Notes under the pieces: generated by a model
The model's database searches: none
What the model was told of the DNA's origin: nothing
The model's input: the letters and a program-made list of their open reading frames with translations, nothing else
Assembly (NCBI RefSeq): GCF_038632915.1
Contig: NZ_CP152050.1
Coordinates: 3,255,001-3,319,000 of the forward strand
DNA from: Paenisporosarcina sp. FSL H8-0542
Lineage (GTDB): Bacteria; Bacillota; Bacilli; Bacillales_A; Planococcaceae
Direction of reading: 5' to 3'
Length of the DNA stretch: 64,000 nt
Made by a program: the position numbers and the translations under genes
Part shown: piece by piece, positions 42,847 through 52,511 of the stretch
Layout of the letters: every line of letters starts with the position of its first letter
Position numbering within the stretch: the first letter of the stretch is position 1

Positions 42847-43260
42847 TTACTTCTTATAGATTTCTTTATAAGCAATGACTTGCAACGCCAACATTTCTTC
42901 TTCCGTTAAGTCCTCGTTGAGGGCCTGCAATACTTCTTCTTTAGATGCAGATCCACTTTTCACTTTTGCTTGTAAATCTTGAAGCTTAGTGACGCCAACC
43001 TTTTTGACCAGGACGCGTGTGGCTTCTCCTTTAGTAGTAAAAGGCAATGTACTTTCATCTGCCGACTCGGCTTCCTTCATCATTTCCATCAGTTCAGGGT
43101 CATTTTCTATATAAGATTTCACTTCATTTATTTGCCCACTAGCCTCGAGTTCCGTTGAAACGGAATCAACCACTTTTTCCGAAGCGACATTGGTTCCGAA
43201 ATAATAAAGTCCATAGCCTGCTAGTCCTAAAATCAGGATTACAACTAACAATTTCTTCAT
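42847..43260 (-). CDS. hypothetical membrane-anchored or secreted protein, 137 residues
   Basis: N-terminal hydrophobic helix (KLLVVILILGLAGYGLYYFG) that can be an anchor or signal, then a charged, helical domain (EVKSYIENDPELMEMMKEAE ... TKLQDLQAKVKSGSASKEEV). GGAGTGAG precedes the ATG. No family name can be given; similar proteins seem common in Bacillales. Single gene with its own terminator. Confidence 0.75.
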   Translation of the reverse strand: MKKLLVVILILGLAGYGLYYFGTNVASEKVVDSVSTELEASGQINEVKSYIENDPELMEMMKEAESADESTLPFTTKGEATRVLVKKVGVTKLQDLQAKVKSGSASKEEVLQALNEDLTEEEMLALQVIAYKEIYKK

Positions 43261-43486
43261 CTTCTCACTCCTTTTTTACGGTGCATTCTATAACAGACGT
43301 CTGGGAACACAAAAAGTAACGGCTTTCATCTGTTCAATTTTTACCAATTATTTTTTTATTTTTTGTATCATTTGATTATTTATGGCATATACATATTGAA
43401 TGTGGTCAAAATTGAAACCATGTTTTCATTAGAATGACATGTAATGAAATGATCATACGCAAAAACTAAAAAGAGAAGGTGAGTAC

Positions 43487-43675
43487 ATGATTAATCATTA
43501 TGAATTGCAACAAATGATGGAAGCGAAAAGAATGGAGATAGATCGTCAAATTGAAATGCAGTCTTATTTCTTACAGGGAGAGCAGACAAAAGAAAGTTTG
43601 AGTCTGTTGGAACTGTTCAAGAAAACGTTCAGCAATCGAAGAAATAGCAAGGACGATTATTGTGAAAATTGCTAG
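43487..43675 (+). CDS. small hypothetical protein, 62 residues
   Basis: Starts MINHYELQQMMEAKRMEID and ends RNSKDDYCENC; helical and charged. AGAAGGTGAG precedes the ATG with good spacing, so it is likely translated. No family recognised. The C-terminal CxxC could bind metal. It stands alone before guaC. Confidence 0.6.
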   Translation: MINHYELQQMMEAKRMEIDRQIEMQSYFLQGEQTKESLSLLELFKKTFSNRRNSKDDYCENC

Positions 43676-43731
43676 AAGCTTAGATAAGCATGAGGGAATT
43701 ACGTTACTTCTTTCATTATCTTGATAAAAAC

Positions 43732-43765
43732 TTTGACATACAAGTTAATTTGTTATAAGTTACCC
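43732..43765 (+). promoter_or_regulatory. putative SigA promoter of guaC
   Basis: TTGACA at about 43734 followed at 15-17 bases by TTATAAG/TAAGTT. No purine riboswitch core or PurR box was recognised in the leader. Confidence 0.45.
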
Positions 43766-43823
43766 TATGGACGAACAATTACAATTAACTTAGCTTTAAT
43801 ATTCGTGTTTAGGGGTGCTTATT

Positions 43824-44807
43824 ATGGAAAATGTGTTTGATTATGAAGATATTCAATTGATTCCGGCAAAATGTATAGTTAATAGTCGGTCAGAATGTGA
43901 TACAACAGTCGCTTTGGGCGAACATACTTTCAAGTTGCCTGTGGTGCCAGCAAATATGCAGACGATTATTGACGAAAAGATTGCGATTTACTTAGCTGAA
44001 AATGGTTACTTCTATGTAATGCATCGTTTTCAACCTGAGAAGCGAGTAGACTTTATCAAAGATATGCATTCCCGTGAATTAATCGCATCAATTAGTGTTG
44101 GAGTCAAAGAAGAAGAATATCATTTCATCCAACAATTGGCTGATGAGCAACTTATACCGGAATACATCACGATTGATATTGCTCACGGGCATTCTAACGC
44201 TGTGATTGAGATGATTCAGCATATCAAGAAGCACTTGCCTAAAAGTTTTGTTATTGCCGGAAATGTCGGAACTCCGGAAGCAGTTAGAGAATTAGAGAAT
44301 GCAGGTGCGGATGCGACTAAAGTGGGCATTGGACCAGGGAAAGTCTGTATCACAAAGATTAAGACCGGATTTGGAACGGGTGGTTGGCAATTGGCTGCAC
44401 TTCGTTGGTGTGCCAAAGCTGCAAGCAAGCCGATTATTGCTGATGGTGGTATTCGTACACATGGCGATATTGCGAAATCAGTCCGATTTGGTGCTTCCAT
44501 GGTTATGATTGGTTCATTATTTGCCGGTCATGATGAATCTCCAGGAGAAACAGTTGAAAAAGATGGCAAGCTATTTAAAGAATATTTTGGTTCCGCTTCG
44601 GAATTCCAAAAAGGCGAAAAGAAGAATGTTGAAGGCAAGAAAATGTTTGTTGAGCATAAAGGTTCTTTGGAAGATACGTTGATGGAAATGGAACAAGATC
44701 TTCAATCCGCTATCTCCTATTCGGGTGGAAACAAGTTAGAAGCCATCCGCAACGTGGATTATGTAATCGTCAAAAATTCTATTTTTAACGGTGACAAAGT
44801 GTATTAA
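43824..44807 (+). CDS. guaC: GMP reductase
   Basis: Cytoplasmic enzyme reducing GMP to IMP with NADPH, 327 residues, a TIM barrel related to IMP dehydrogenase but without CBS domains. Key pieces: [28 protein letters not shown], the catalytic loop [20 protein letters not shown] with its Cys, [19 protein letters not shown] and the mobile flap region. The ATG at 43824 follows AGGGG; a GTG nine bases upstream lies on the site. A very strong terminator follows, so it is a single-gene unit in purine salvage. Confidence 0.95.
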   Translation: MENVFDYEDIQLIPAKCIVNSRSECDTTVALGEHTFKLPVVPANMQTIIDEKIAIYLAENGYFYVMHRFQPEKRVDFIKDMHSRELIASISVGVKEEEYHFIQQLADEQLIPEYITIDIAHGHSNAVIEMIQHIKKHLPKSFVIAGNVGTPEAVRELENAGADATKVGIGPGKVCITKIKTGFGTGGWQLAALRWCAKAASKPIIADGGIRTHGDIAKSVRFGASMVMIGSLFAGHDESPGETVEKDGKLFKEYFGSASEFQKGEKKNVEGKKMFVEHKGSLEDTLMEMEQDLQSAISYSGGNKLEAIRNVDYVIVKNSIFNGDKVY

Positions 44808-44860
44808 GATTACGCTGAATTTCTTATGAATTTCCAGTAAAATGATTGGCATATTCATAT

Positions 44861-44900
44861 AAAACGGGCGGCTGAAGATTGTACTTCAGCCGCCCGTTTT
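44861..44900. terminator. strong terminator after guaC
   Basis: Perfect 17-bp stem AAAACGGGCGGCTGAAG / CTTCAGCCGCCCGTTTT with a six-base loop; works in both directions. Confidence 0.95.
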
Positions 44901-45000
44901 CTCTAAAAAATTCAAGTAAATAAGACCGTTATCGAATGTTTTCCTACTTACCGCCATATCCTTTAGGACTCTTTTATTTTTTGTGCGGAGGTTGGAATCC

Positions 45001-45885
45001 ATGAAAAAAATGTTGCTCCTTATTGTCATGCTTTTCATATATGGATGCACGCAACCACCTAGTGAACCTCCAACTGAGCGTACGACTCTTCCCAAGAATG
45101 ATTTTCTGATCATTGCCCATCGCGGTGCATCTGCCTATGCTGCAGAGCACACACTTTCTTCATACGAGATGGCCATCCAGATGGGTGCTGACTACATTGA
45201 AATTGATCTTCAAATGACGAAAGACGGAAAATTAGTAGCGATGCATGATACTGTCGTCACTTTTCACAACGCTCAACAAGCGGTAACGGATGTCACGTTT
45301 GATGAAATCCAGCTTCATTCTCCTGAAAAAGCGTTCGATAAAAACCATCTTGAGTACACCCTACCGCATTATGATGATTTGCGAATTGTTGATTTGGAGG
45401 AGATTCTCCTTCATTTCGGTGATACCGTCAATTATTACATTGAAATAAAATCACCCAAAACGTATCCAGGAATCGAAGAGGAGCTGTTGAAACAATTACG
45501 TGAACATAACCTCCTAAATAGGGGTGACATCATTCCAAAAGTAATCATTCAGTCCTTTGACGCAAAAAGCTTAAAAAACATATTCGCTATGGAGCCTTCC
45601 ATTCCCTTGATCAAACTTTATACATTCGAGGAAGAAGCGCATATTCCCAAGAAACAACTGAAAGAACTCTCACAGTATGCTTCGGGAGTTGGTGTAAATT
45701 CAGTTGCCGTGACTAAGAAGTTCATCGATTTGATGCACAGCAAAAACTTGATTGTTCATCCTTACACGGTCAATGATGCAGAAACGATGCGTTTCCTAAT
45801 TGATTTAGGGGTAAACGGATTTTTCACTGACAGACCCGATGTGGCAAATTGGGTTAGAAGTGAGACGAACAAGATTGGAGAATAA
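45001..45885 (+). CDS. glycerophosphodiester phosphodiesterase lipoprotein
   Basis: 294 residues. Lipobox MLFIYGC near residue 17 anchors it outside the membrane. GDPD motifs: IIAHRGASAYAAEHTLSSYE, GADYIEIDLQMTKDGKLV, AMHD, and the metal ligand in YYIEIKSP; C-terminal VNGFFTDRPDVANW. It hydrolyses glycerophosphodiesters to glycerol 3-phosphate, like GlpQ. GGAGG is nine bases before the ATG at 45001. Its 3' end is duplicated in decayed form at 48085-48162. GlpQ versus UgpQ-type naming cannot be settled. Confidence 0.9.
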   Translation: MKKMLLLIVMLFIYGCTQPPSEPPTERTTLPKNDFLIIAHRGASAYAAEHTLSSYEMAIQMGADYIEIDLQMTKDGKLVAMHDTVVTFHNAQQAVTDVTFDEIQLHSPEKAFDKNHLEYTLPHYDDLRIVDLEEILLHFGDTVNYYIEIKSPKTYPGIEEELLKQLREHNLLNRGDIIPKVIIQSFDAKSLKNIFAMEPSIPLIKLYTFEEEAHIPKKQLKELSQYASGVGVNSVAVTKKFIDLMHSKNLIVHPYTVNDAETMRFLIDLGVNGFFTDRPDVANWVRSETNKIGE

Positions 45886-45992
45886 ATAGAACAATACCGC
45901 CAAGCTGATGCTTAATGGTTAAAGCTTATTTTTCACTCATTTCGTATATCCCTTCGTAAACTAAAATACTGCGTTTGTTAAGAATGAATCCT

Positions 45993-46808
45993 CTAATTAG
46001 CGTATCCTTCTTTAATAACCGAAGTCACCATGTGTAACGAATCCCATTCCCCCATTGAGAAGCGTACAATGGGATATTTCTTGGGGAAGAGGATTTTATT
46101 GATTTGTTTGGGTGGTAGGCCTTTGTTGTGGAGCACAATGATTTTGCTTTGAAGCTCCAGTAGGTATTCGAGTTTGCGATTAAGATTGTCTCTGCCGTTC
46201 TTTAAGTACCCTGCATGATTGCAGTATACTTCATTGAAATCGTAAGTAAGGGCTCGTTGCAGGGAATTGATTAGGGTCGGAATGCTTTCGTCTCGAAGAA
46301 CTACTTTTGTCCGTTCCTGACAATATAGGTCTCCGGTGAATAGTTGGCCCGTTTCTTTATTCAGAAAGGACATATGATCCTGCGCATGACCAGGGGTGTG
46401 AATAGTCTCCCATGTTGCCCCTCTGCTTGAGAAAGTGCTCTTTATCGGCTCGGCATTGAATGGTCCTCGTTTCCCCCAGAACAACTTCCTATATAAAGGA
46501 TAGTTCGCTTTTGACTGACAGTCTTCTATATATCGTTCATGCATATAAATTGGTTTTCCTAACTGTTGTAGATAAGCTGCCCCACCTGTGTGATCTTCAT
46601 GATGGTGGGTAATCATGACTTGATTGATTTCGTGTTGGTCAAAAAATAGTTGAAATTCTTTTTCGAGTGACTTTGCACCAGTATCTATTAATACGCCGTC
46701 CGACACAAAACAGTACACATTTAGGTTTACGCCTTGAAATGCCACATTGCCATTGACCATTTGAACTCCACTTACTTCGGACAGCTCCACCTTTTTCTTG
46801 AAAATCAT
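45993..46808 (-). CDS. metallo-beta-lactamase fold hydrolase
   Basis: 271 residues. The metal-binding motif THHHEDHTGGA, plus HTPGHAQDHMSF and TGDLYCQE, and a C-terminal His (NHAGYLK), make a two-metal MBL hydrolase of the glyoxalase II-like subgroup. No signal peptide. GAGGAG precedes the ATG. Substrate unknown; thioesters or phosphoesters are common in the group. Convergent with the GDPD gene. Confidence 0.88.
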   Translation of the reverse strand: MIFKKKVELSEVSGVQMVNGNVAFQGVNLNVYCFVSDGVLIDTGAKSLEKEFQLFFDQHEINQVMITHHHEDHTGGAAYLQQLGKPIYMHERYIEDCQSKANYPLYRKLFWGKRGPFNAEPIKSTFSSRGATWETIHTPGHAQDHMSFLNKETGQLFTGDLYCQERTKVVLRDESIPTLINSLQRALTYDFNEVYCNHAGYLKNGRDNLNRKLEYLLELQSKIIVLHNKGLPPKQINKILFPKKYPIVRFSMGEWDSLHMVTSVIKEGYAN

Positions 46809-47006
46809 TCATCCCACTCCTCTTGAAAAACCTCTCTGTTTAGATGACTTTAGCATAAAATGAATGACTATTCACTTCAATTTCTCCTGTTATGATGAAT
46901 GAATTCTCTTCACATTCCATAAATGTTATTGAAGTGACAGATTTTTCACCTCATTTCAGTTACACTGTATTAAGTGCCTAAATATTGTAATTATTGGAGG
47001 AATTGG

Positions 47007-47864
47007 ATGTATAAGAATATATTAAATCCCTTATTTTTATTGTTAATTCTTTTTTTCGTTGCTGCTTGTTCCGAGGTAAACGATACATCTTCGCAACAAA
47101 GTAGCGAAGATGATGTTCAAGAAGTTGTTCCTGAGGATTCAGATTCACAATCTGAGAAGGATGATGGCGAGACAGCTCCTGTTGTGAACGAAGAGCCAGA
47201 AGTGTTAAGTGATGCTGAAATAAGAGTGGTCATGGATAAGTTTCAAAAGATAGAAGACATTGTTAAAGAGACGAATAGCAAGATGACATTTTCTGATGAA
47301 GAAAGTACCCAATCAGAAGTGATGGCAGCTAAACTTCAAGAAAACTTACCGGAAAGTATAAAGGAATTGGTATCAAGCGAAATGCTTAACAAGGAATTGC
47401 CGGAAGAGCTTCAGTATTGGTATTATTCAAGTGGAGAAGATGGGTTCTTCCCTGAAGTTTCTTTGGATGCACGGATGGAAGTTATTGAAAATACTCCACA
47501 ATTCATTAAGGTGAAAACCTTTCAATTGAATGAATTTTTTCAATGGCATGGAAATGTCTATATAACAGCAGTGAACGAAAATGGGCAGTGGTTAATTGAT
47601 GGCGGTTACGAATGGGTAGATGTAGACAAAGAACCTCTAGACTTGTCAAAAGAGGAATTACTTATCCATGAAGAAACGATTAATGATTCCGAAATCGAGT
47701 TTATCGCAGAAGAAACCATAACGAGCACCCTGGCTGATGGCACTTCAAAAACGGCAAATGCGATTATTGTTAAGATTGTTAAAGATAACATGCTAAAGGG
47801 ACGGTTTACGGATACAGGGGAAGTCGTGAATGAGCTACCTGAAAAATTCAAGTCGGCCGAATGA
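47007..47864 (+). CDS. hypothetical lipoprotein
   Basis: 285 residues. Signal with lipobox LLLILFFVAACSE, then an acidic Ser/Glu/Asp-rich linker (to about residue 65) and a globular domain with aromatic pairs (ELQYWYYSSGEDGFFPEV, VYITAVNENGQWLIDGGYEW) reminiscent of NTF2-like or DUF lipoproteins of Bacillales, not further assigned. TTGGAGG fixes the ATG at 47007; the longer frame from 46974 is not supported. Single gene. Confidence 0.8.
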   Translation: MYKNILNPLFLLLILFFVAACSEVNDTSSQQSSEDDVQEVVPEDSDSQSEKDDGETAPVVNEEPEVLSDAEIRVVMDKFQKIEDIVKETNSKMTFSDEESTQSEVMAAKLQENLPESIKELVSSEMLNKELPEELQYWYYSSGEDGFFPEVSLDARMEVIENTPQFIKVKTFQLNEFFQWHGNVYITAVNENGQWLIDGGYEWVDVDKEPLDLSKEELLIHEETINDSEIEFIAEETITSTLADGTSKTANAIIVKIVKDNMLKGRFTDTGEVVNELPEKFKSAE

Positions 47865-48007
47865 GATTAGTACAGAAATATCTGTAAGAAATAAAAGAAT
47901 GATGAGGTTTTTCAACTAACTTACTGCGTAAGTTAAAGTGAAAACATTCACACCCATCCTTCATATTCTTTAAGAATTAATAAACCTTTGACTTTAATAA
48001 ACCCATT

Positions 48008-48047
48008 AAAAAGGAGCGGCTGAAGATAGATTCAGCCACTCCTTTTT
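48008..48047. terminator. intrinsic terminator after the lipoprotein gene
   Basis: AAAAAGGAGCGGCTGAA pairs with TTCAGCCACTCCTTTTT (one mismatch), strong T-run. Confidence 0.88.
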
Positions 48048-48084
48048 TCACTTGCTATTAAGTTTTTCGGTAAATAATTGATCC

Positions 48085-48162
48085 ATAAACGGATTTTTTA
48101 CGGACAGACCCAATGTGGCAAATTGGGTTAGAAGTGAGACTAACCGACTGGATAGTGAATAG
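48085..48162 (+). pseudogene. decayed copy of the 3' end of the glycerophosphodiesterase gene
   Basis: Encodes INGFFTDRPNVANWVRSETN then RLDSE and TAG, against VNGFFTDRPDVANWVRSETN and KIGE at the end of the gene at 45001-45885. DNA identity is high across about 55 bases (for example GTGGCAAATTGGGTTAGAAG in both) and fades upstream of 48085, where the frame closes with TGA. No start or catalytic part remains. Confidence 0.8.
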
Positions 48163-48244
48163 AATTCATTTTTCCCAACAAGAGTTCAGCTTGGGATAGG
48201 CAGAAGATGTAGACTGGTTTAACATTTGGATTTCGGTAGAAATA

Positions 48245-49237
48245 CTATTCGTCACCGACTTCAGAACTTATTTCAAGATGGTTTTTAAGTAAGTTTTTCG
48301 TGTCTGTCAACGATTCATCATCTAATAGCCAATACCACGTTCCAGTTGAGTTATCGTCATGGCCATCAAGGGATAGGGTTTCTACTTGTGGCATACCTTC
48401 TTTTATGTAAGTTAGAAAAGATTTCATCTCGTCAAATGTCATATCCGTTTTCATATTGTCACCAACGGCTGAAATCACATCATCGTACTTCGTGAAGGAA
48501 GAGGCAGAAGAAGCTTTTTTTACAATGGATGATAGGATTTCCTGTTGACGTTTACCACGTTCGATGTCATTATCCAATTTCCTTGTACGGGCTAAAGCAA
48601 GCACTTGTCGACCATTGAGTTTTTGATAACCCTTTGTTAATTGAATGGTGTAATTATCTTTTTCATCTTTTTCTAATCGATCATATGGAACATTTGCGTA
48701 AATACCATCCAAAGCGTCTACTACATCAATAAAAGCATTGAAATTCATTCGTACGTAATAGTCCACTGGTACTTCCAATAAATTCTCAACCGTCTCTATT
48801 GTCGCTTTTGTTCCACCTTTAAAAAGGGCGTGATTGATTTTATCTTTGTACCCTATTTCAGGTATATACACGTAAGAATCTCTTGGAATACTGACTAATT
48901 TCACGTCTTTTTGTTTATTGTTGAGAGTTGCAAGCATTAAAGCATCGGATCGACTATTATTCGTTCCTTGATTACGTACGTCACTATCATCTACTCCAAT
49001 AAATAATATGGATACATTATCATTAATCGGTTCAACTGGTTTCTCTCGAAGAATAGAACCTTCACGGTTATTAATCGCTTCATATGATTTTTCCGCGGCT
49101 ACCTCAGCTTTTTTCACTAAATAGAACCCGTACGCTGTACCAGTAATCAGAAGACCCGTTACCAAGAGTGCCGAGATTTTTATAAACAATTTCTTTTTGG
49201 ATTTCTTTTTTTGGTTTTTATATTCTTTTCGAATCAT
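48245..49237 (-). CDS. LytR-CpsA-Psr (LCP) family cell-wall polymer ligase
   Basis: 330 residues: basic cytoplasmic start (IRKEYKNQKKKSKKKL), one transmembrane helix (ISALLVTGLLITGTAYGFYL), then the extracellular LCP domain. Motifs: SILFIGVDDSD, NSRSDALMLATLNNK, SIPRDSYVYIPEIGYKDKIN, and LARTRKLDNDIERGKRQQE with the conserved arginines. It transfers teichoic acid or other polymers from a lipid carrier to peptidoglycan. AAGGAGAT precedes the ATG. Single gene. Confidence 0.92.
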   Translation of the reverse strand: MIRKEYKNQKKKSKKKLFIKISALLVTGLLITGTAYGFYLVKKAEVAAEKSYEAINNREGSILREKPVEPINDNVSILFIGVDDSDVRNQGTNNSRSDALMLATLNNKQKDVKLVSIPRDSYVYIPEIGYKDKINHALFKGGTKATIETVENLLEVPVDYYVRMNFNAFIDVVDALDGIYANVPYDRLEKDEKDNYTIQLTKGYQKLNGRQVLALARTRKLDNDIERGKRQQEILSSIVKKASSASSFTKYDDVISAVGDNMKTDMTFDEMKSFLTYIKEGMPQVETLSLDGHDDNSTGTWYWLLDDESLTDTKNLLKNHLEISSEVGDE

Positions 49238-49374
49238 GCGAAATCTCCTTCTTATTAAACCGAATTAGCCTCCTTTATAGAATGGCTATTCTTCTCCTCG
49301 TAAGGATCTGGAATCATTAAATCTGATATCTATCATTATTTCCAGGGCAATAAAAACGTCAATAATTAATTTTT

Positions 49375-49890
49375 CTAATCCGAAAAAAATGTCGGCAATC
49401 CTACTTCCCGTAATAAGTCATTGAATGAAGACCGTCTCACATTCTTTTCACCTGAAAATAATAAGGTTCTCATTTGACTGAAAATTTTCTGGTCCATTTC
49501 CGGGAAAACGTGTTCAAATGCTCTTTTTTTATCCAATTCGGACAAATAATAAACAATGTAGCTATACATAATCGGGAAGTCATGTTCTATCTGTGAAACA
49601 TGTTCTAAAAATGCCGATAAATAGTCATCAAAGGAGTAAAATGATGTTGGCGGTGAGTAAATGGCATGTGGACTTGTATAAAAAACATCTGCCGGGCCAT
49701 GATACCAATTGCCAACCATTGAAGTGAAAGCCAACAAAGACAATGATCGAAGCTCTGGATCCGGGTCGTCAAAGTATTTGTAGTAATAGTCATTGGTTTC
49801 CTCACCCCAATTTTTTGACGTATCAAAATACCCAATCTCGATTCCCGCTAATAGTTTTGCCAATTTCTGTTTGGTCAGATTTTTATCCAT
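49375..49890 (-). CDS. hypothetical protein, 171 residues
   Basis: Soluble, aromatic- and Asp-rich protein (DYYYKYFDDPDPELRSLSLL, SFYSFDDYLSAFLEHVSQIE) with no signal peptide. It overlaps the end of the acyl-CoA synthetase gene by 16 bases, so it is the third gene of that operon. No family recognised; the DPxPxxR segment resembles HEAT-like or SMI1/KNR4-style helical proteins but this is weak. Confidence 0.7.
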   Translation of the reverse strand: MDKNLTKQKLAKLLAGIEIGYFDTSKNWGEETNDYYYKYFDDPDPELRSLSLLAFTSMVGNWYHGPADVFYTSPHAIYSPPTSFYSFDDYLSAFLEHVSQIEHDFPIMYSYIVYYLSELDKKRAFEHVFPEMDQKIFSQMRTLLFSGEKNVRRSSFNDLLREVGLPTFFSD

Positions 49891-51440
49891 TCTTTCCGCA
49901 CCTCCGTCTTCAGTTGTTTCTTATCCAGTTTCCCCAAAGGCGTGTAAGGCATCTGATCAACGAAGACGATTTCCTTTGGCACTTGAAACCTCGCCACTCG
50001 AGGGCGTATCCATTCTAAAAGTGCAGCTTGGGTCAAGTCTTCATTTTTCCTTGTCAATACGAATGCTTTCAATCTCTGACCAAAATCTTCATCTTCTATC
50101 CCTACCACGGCCACTTCCTCTATCTGCGGGTGTTTTATCAATACGTGCTCGACTTCAATCGGGTACACATTCACTCCAGCAGAAACCACCAGTTCATCAG
50201 TTCTTCCACATAAAAAGTAATATCCATTCTTATCTTGAAAACCCAAATCACCAGCTTCTATCCAGGTACTCGTTCTGTTTCTCATGGACCATTTATTATT
50301 GATGCAAAATTGACCGACTGTGCCAACTGCAACCTTCTGCTTATCATGATCCATAATATTCAACCGTACACCTTTAATTTTTTTTCCGATGGTAGCAGCC
50401 GAATATTTCAAGTCCTGTGGGGTTGCGATTATATTCAGCCCCGCTTCTGAAGTGCCGTACAGATTGTACAAGACATCGCCAAGTTTACTGAAGACTTCAT
50501 CCACCAGTTTCGGATTGAGCTTGGCCCCTCCTGAAGCAATACAAACAAGGGAACGCAAATCTTCCACATTGTGGTTTAACATCTTTTGTATCATCAACGG
50601 GACGACTGTAACCACTTCAATACGGTGTTTACTTATCAGATGACATGCTTTTTTGGCATCAAATCCTTTACTGATGACCACTTTTTTACCTAATGCAAGG
50701 TAGGAAAACAATATCGCAATTCCATAGCCATGGTATATTGGCGTGGCAATATAGGCTGTTTTGGTATTCAACAGCTTCAGCCTGGTTAGTACAGCCAGGA
50801 AAGGATTCAAGAAATGGAAGAGGGAAGGTTTATAGGCAACTTCCTTCGACTTTCCTGTGGTACCACCTGTAAGCAACATTATTTTGCTTGTTGAAGATCT
50901 CGGGAGTTTGAAGTTCCCCTCAACCTCCGTTTGAAGCAAGGTATTTACTGCGGGCAAATAATCATGCTTACTCAGAAGTCTCTCTTTCCGATAAAGTGAT
51001 TTTTCAATCAAAGAACTCGATTCAACGTCGTAAACAAGAAAGTCAAAATCTTGGTCTTTAACTAATTGATCGAACTGAATCTGGCTCATGTCAGAATTGA
51101 GCAGATAGATATCCGGTCCAAGCTGGGCAGCAGCAAAAATCGATTTAACCAACGATCCATGGTTTTTACACAAAAACGCAACCTTCTGCCCTCTCTGAAG
51201 TTTGTATCTTTCCTTGAAAATGAAAGATAGCTTTTCTGATTGGGACAATAATTGTCTGTAAGTAATGGTTTCTTCATCCTCCACTAAGGCAGGCTTATCG
51301 CCATTTGTCTTTTCAGCCATGCGTAGCAAAAGCATGATATTTATTCCGTATTTACAGATGAAAACAATTAATCCGCACAATCCCAATAGGGAAAGGAATT
51401 TCATTTTATATAGAACGTTTATCAGGTTGACGATCGTCAA
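49875..51440 (-). CDS. AMP-binding acyl-CoA synthetase/ligase
   Basis: 521 residues of the ANL superfamily with an unusual hydrophobic N-terminus (FLSLLGLCGLIVFICKYGI) that may anchor it to the membrane. Motifs: P-loop MLLTGGTTGKSKEVAYK, YNLYGTSEAGLN, WIEAGDLGFQDKNGYYFLCG RTDE split here for length, and the C-terminal lysine in TPLGKLDKKQL. It would activate a fatty or aryl acid as AMP ester and pass it to CoA. TTG start overlapping the SDR stop (TTGA). Partner SDR suggests a lipid-modifying pathway. Confidence 0.85.
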   Translation of the reverse strand: MTIVNLINVLYKMKFLSLLGLCGLIVFICKYGINIMLLLRMAEKTNGDKPALVEDEETITYRQLLSQSEKLSFIFKERYKLQRGQKVAFLCKNHGSLVKSIFAAAQLGPDIYLLNSDMSQIQFDQLVKDQDFDFLVYDVESSSLIEKSLYRKERLLSKHDYLPAVNTLLQTEVEGNFKLPRSSTSKIMLLTGGTTGKSKEVAYKPSLFHFLNPFLAVLTRLKLLNTKTAYIATPIYHGYGIAILFSYLALGKKVVISKGFDAKKACHLISKHRIEVVTVVPLMIQKMLNHNVEDLRSLVCIASGGAKLNPKLVDEVFSKLGDVLYNLYGTSEAGLNIIATPQDLKYSAATIGKKIKGVRLNIMDHDKQKVAVGTVGQFCINNKWSMRNRTSTWIEAGDLGFQDKNGYYFLCGRTDELVVSAGVNVYPIEVEHVLIKHPQIEEVAVVGIEDEDFGQRLKAFVLTRKNEDLTQAALLEWIRPRVARFQVPKEIVFVDQMPYTPLGKLDKKQLKTEVRKEWIKI

Positions 51441-52287
51441 TTTCCTTCTCCCCGTTTTCTTAAAATCTTGGGCATGGATAATTCCCAGAGGCCTCTAAAA
51501 AGAGTGGAGCCCAACTGCCCGAAAATCAGCCACCAAGGCGTATATGTTTTTCTTTTTGTATACATCGACCTGCAAATGATTTTAGCCACATGGTTCGGGC
51601 ACATTGCAGGCATTTTTTCGTAAGACACAGTCGGCACAATCATGGGGGTTTTCACCAACGGCAAATAGATGGATGTTGTCGAGATTCCCATGGCATTCAA
51701 CTCGGCAGCAGCCGAGCGGAACCAAATATAAAAACTGACTTGGATGCCTGATAGGCCGCCCAATGGGGAATGGGCAGTAGCAAGGCATTAACTGTCGATA
51801 CATTGATTACCTGTCCTTTATTCTTTTCCAGTAAAGGAATGACTGACAGCAGTATTTGAACCGGCGCAAAATAATTGATGGCCATCGTTCGTGTGAAATC
51901 GTGATAGCGATCCAATGAATGGGATATGGAGCGATTGATAGAAAGACCCGCATTGCTGACGACCACATCCACTCCACCCGGTAATTGATGTAGAAAAGTC
52001 AGTAACTCCTTCATCTCTTGCTCATTTCTCAAATCTGCCCGAAAAACACTTACACGGGACCCATTCTTTTCGATGTTCTTTTTTATAGTCAAAAGTTTTT
52101 CTTCTCTTCTGGCGACCAAGATTAAATGTGCATCTATTTCACCCAATAGGTAAGCTACTTGCTCCCCAATCCCCGAACTGGCTCCTGTAAGTAGAATTGT
52201 TTTTCCTTTCATCTCATTTCCAAGTTTCATCTTGTTCAAAGATGTAGAAGCAAATAAAAGTCGCTCCGTAAGGTTATATGTATGCAT
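51437..52287 (-). pseudogene. short-chain dehydrogenase/reductase, frameshifted
   Basis: N-terminal frame (52287 to about 51732): NAD-binding LTGASSGIGEQVA, NAG motif VVVSNAGLSI, and the catalytic YxxxK as AAYQASKS. Directly after it the frame goes wrong; the expected continuation (FYIWFRSAAAELNAMGISTT...) is in the next frame, ending at 51437. One missing base in the A-run at 51730-51734 (plus strand) explains it. So the active site is intact but the C-terminal substrate region is split off. Either a recent mutation, slippage-controlled expression or a sequence error. It is first in an operon with the acyl-CoA synthetase. Confidence 0.85.
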
Positions 52288-52437
52288 AGGAACTTTCCTT
52301 TTCTTTTAAATTCTTTCAATAGTTATATCGATAATTCCATCATACCAAATATATCCATCTACCTGTTGTGGAATTCGAATTTTCTAAAAACATACGATGT
52401 GACATGTCATTTGAACACAGTGCTGTACATACAAAAA

Positions 52438-52463
52438 AAGCGGCTGAAGCAATCAGCCGCTTT
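52438..52463. terminator. hairpin terminator between convergent-side genes
   Basis: AAAGCGGCTGA (52438-52448) pairs perfectly with TCAGCCGCTTT (52453-52463), four-base loop, A-run on the left; serves the minus-strand yhjCB transcript or isolates the SDR operon. Confidence 0.85.
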
Positions 52464-52511
52464 AATGAACGTATTTTACGCGAAGTCTCTTTTATTCATT
52501 ACTGAATCTGG

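Noticed and set aside
43676-43823. Purine riboswitch before guaC
   Set aside because: The conserved core and P1 stem of the purine aptamer were not found; only a promoter-like pair is visible.
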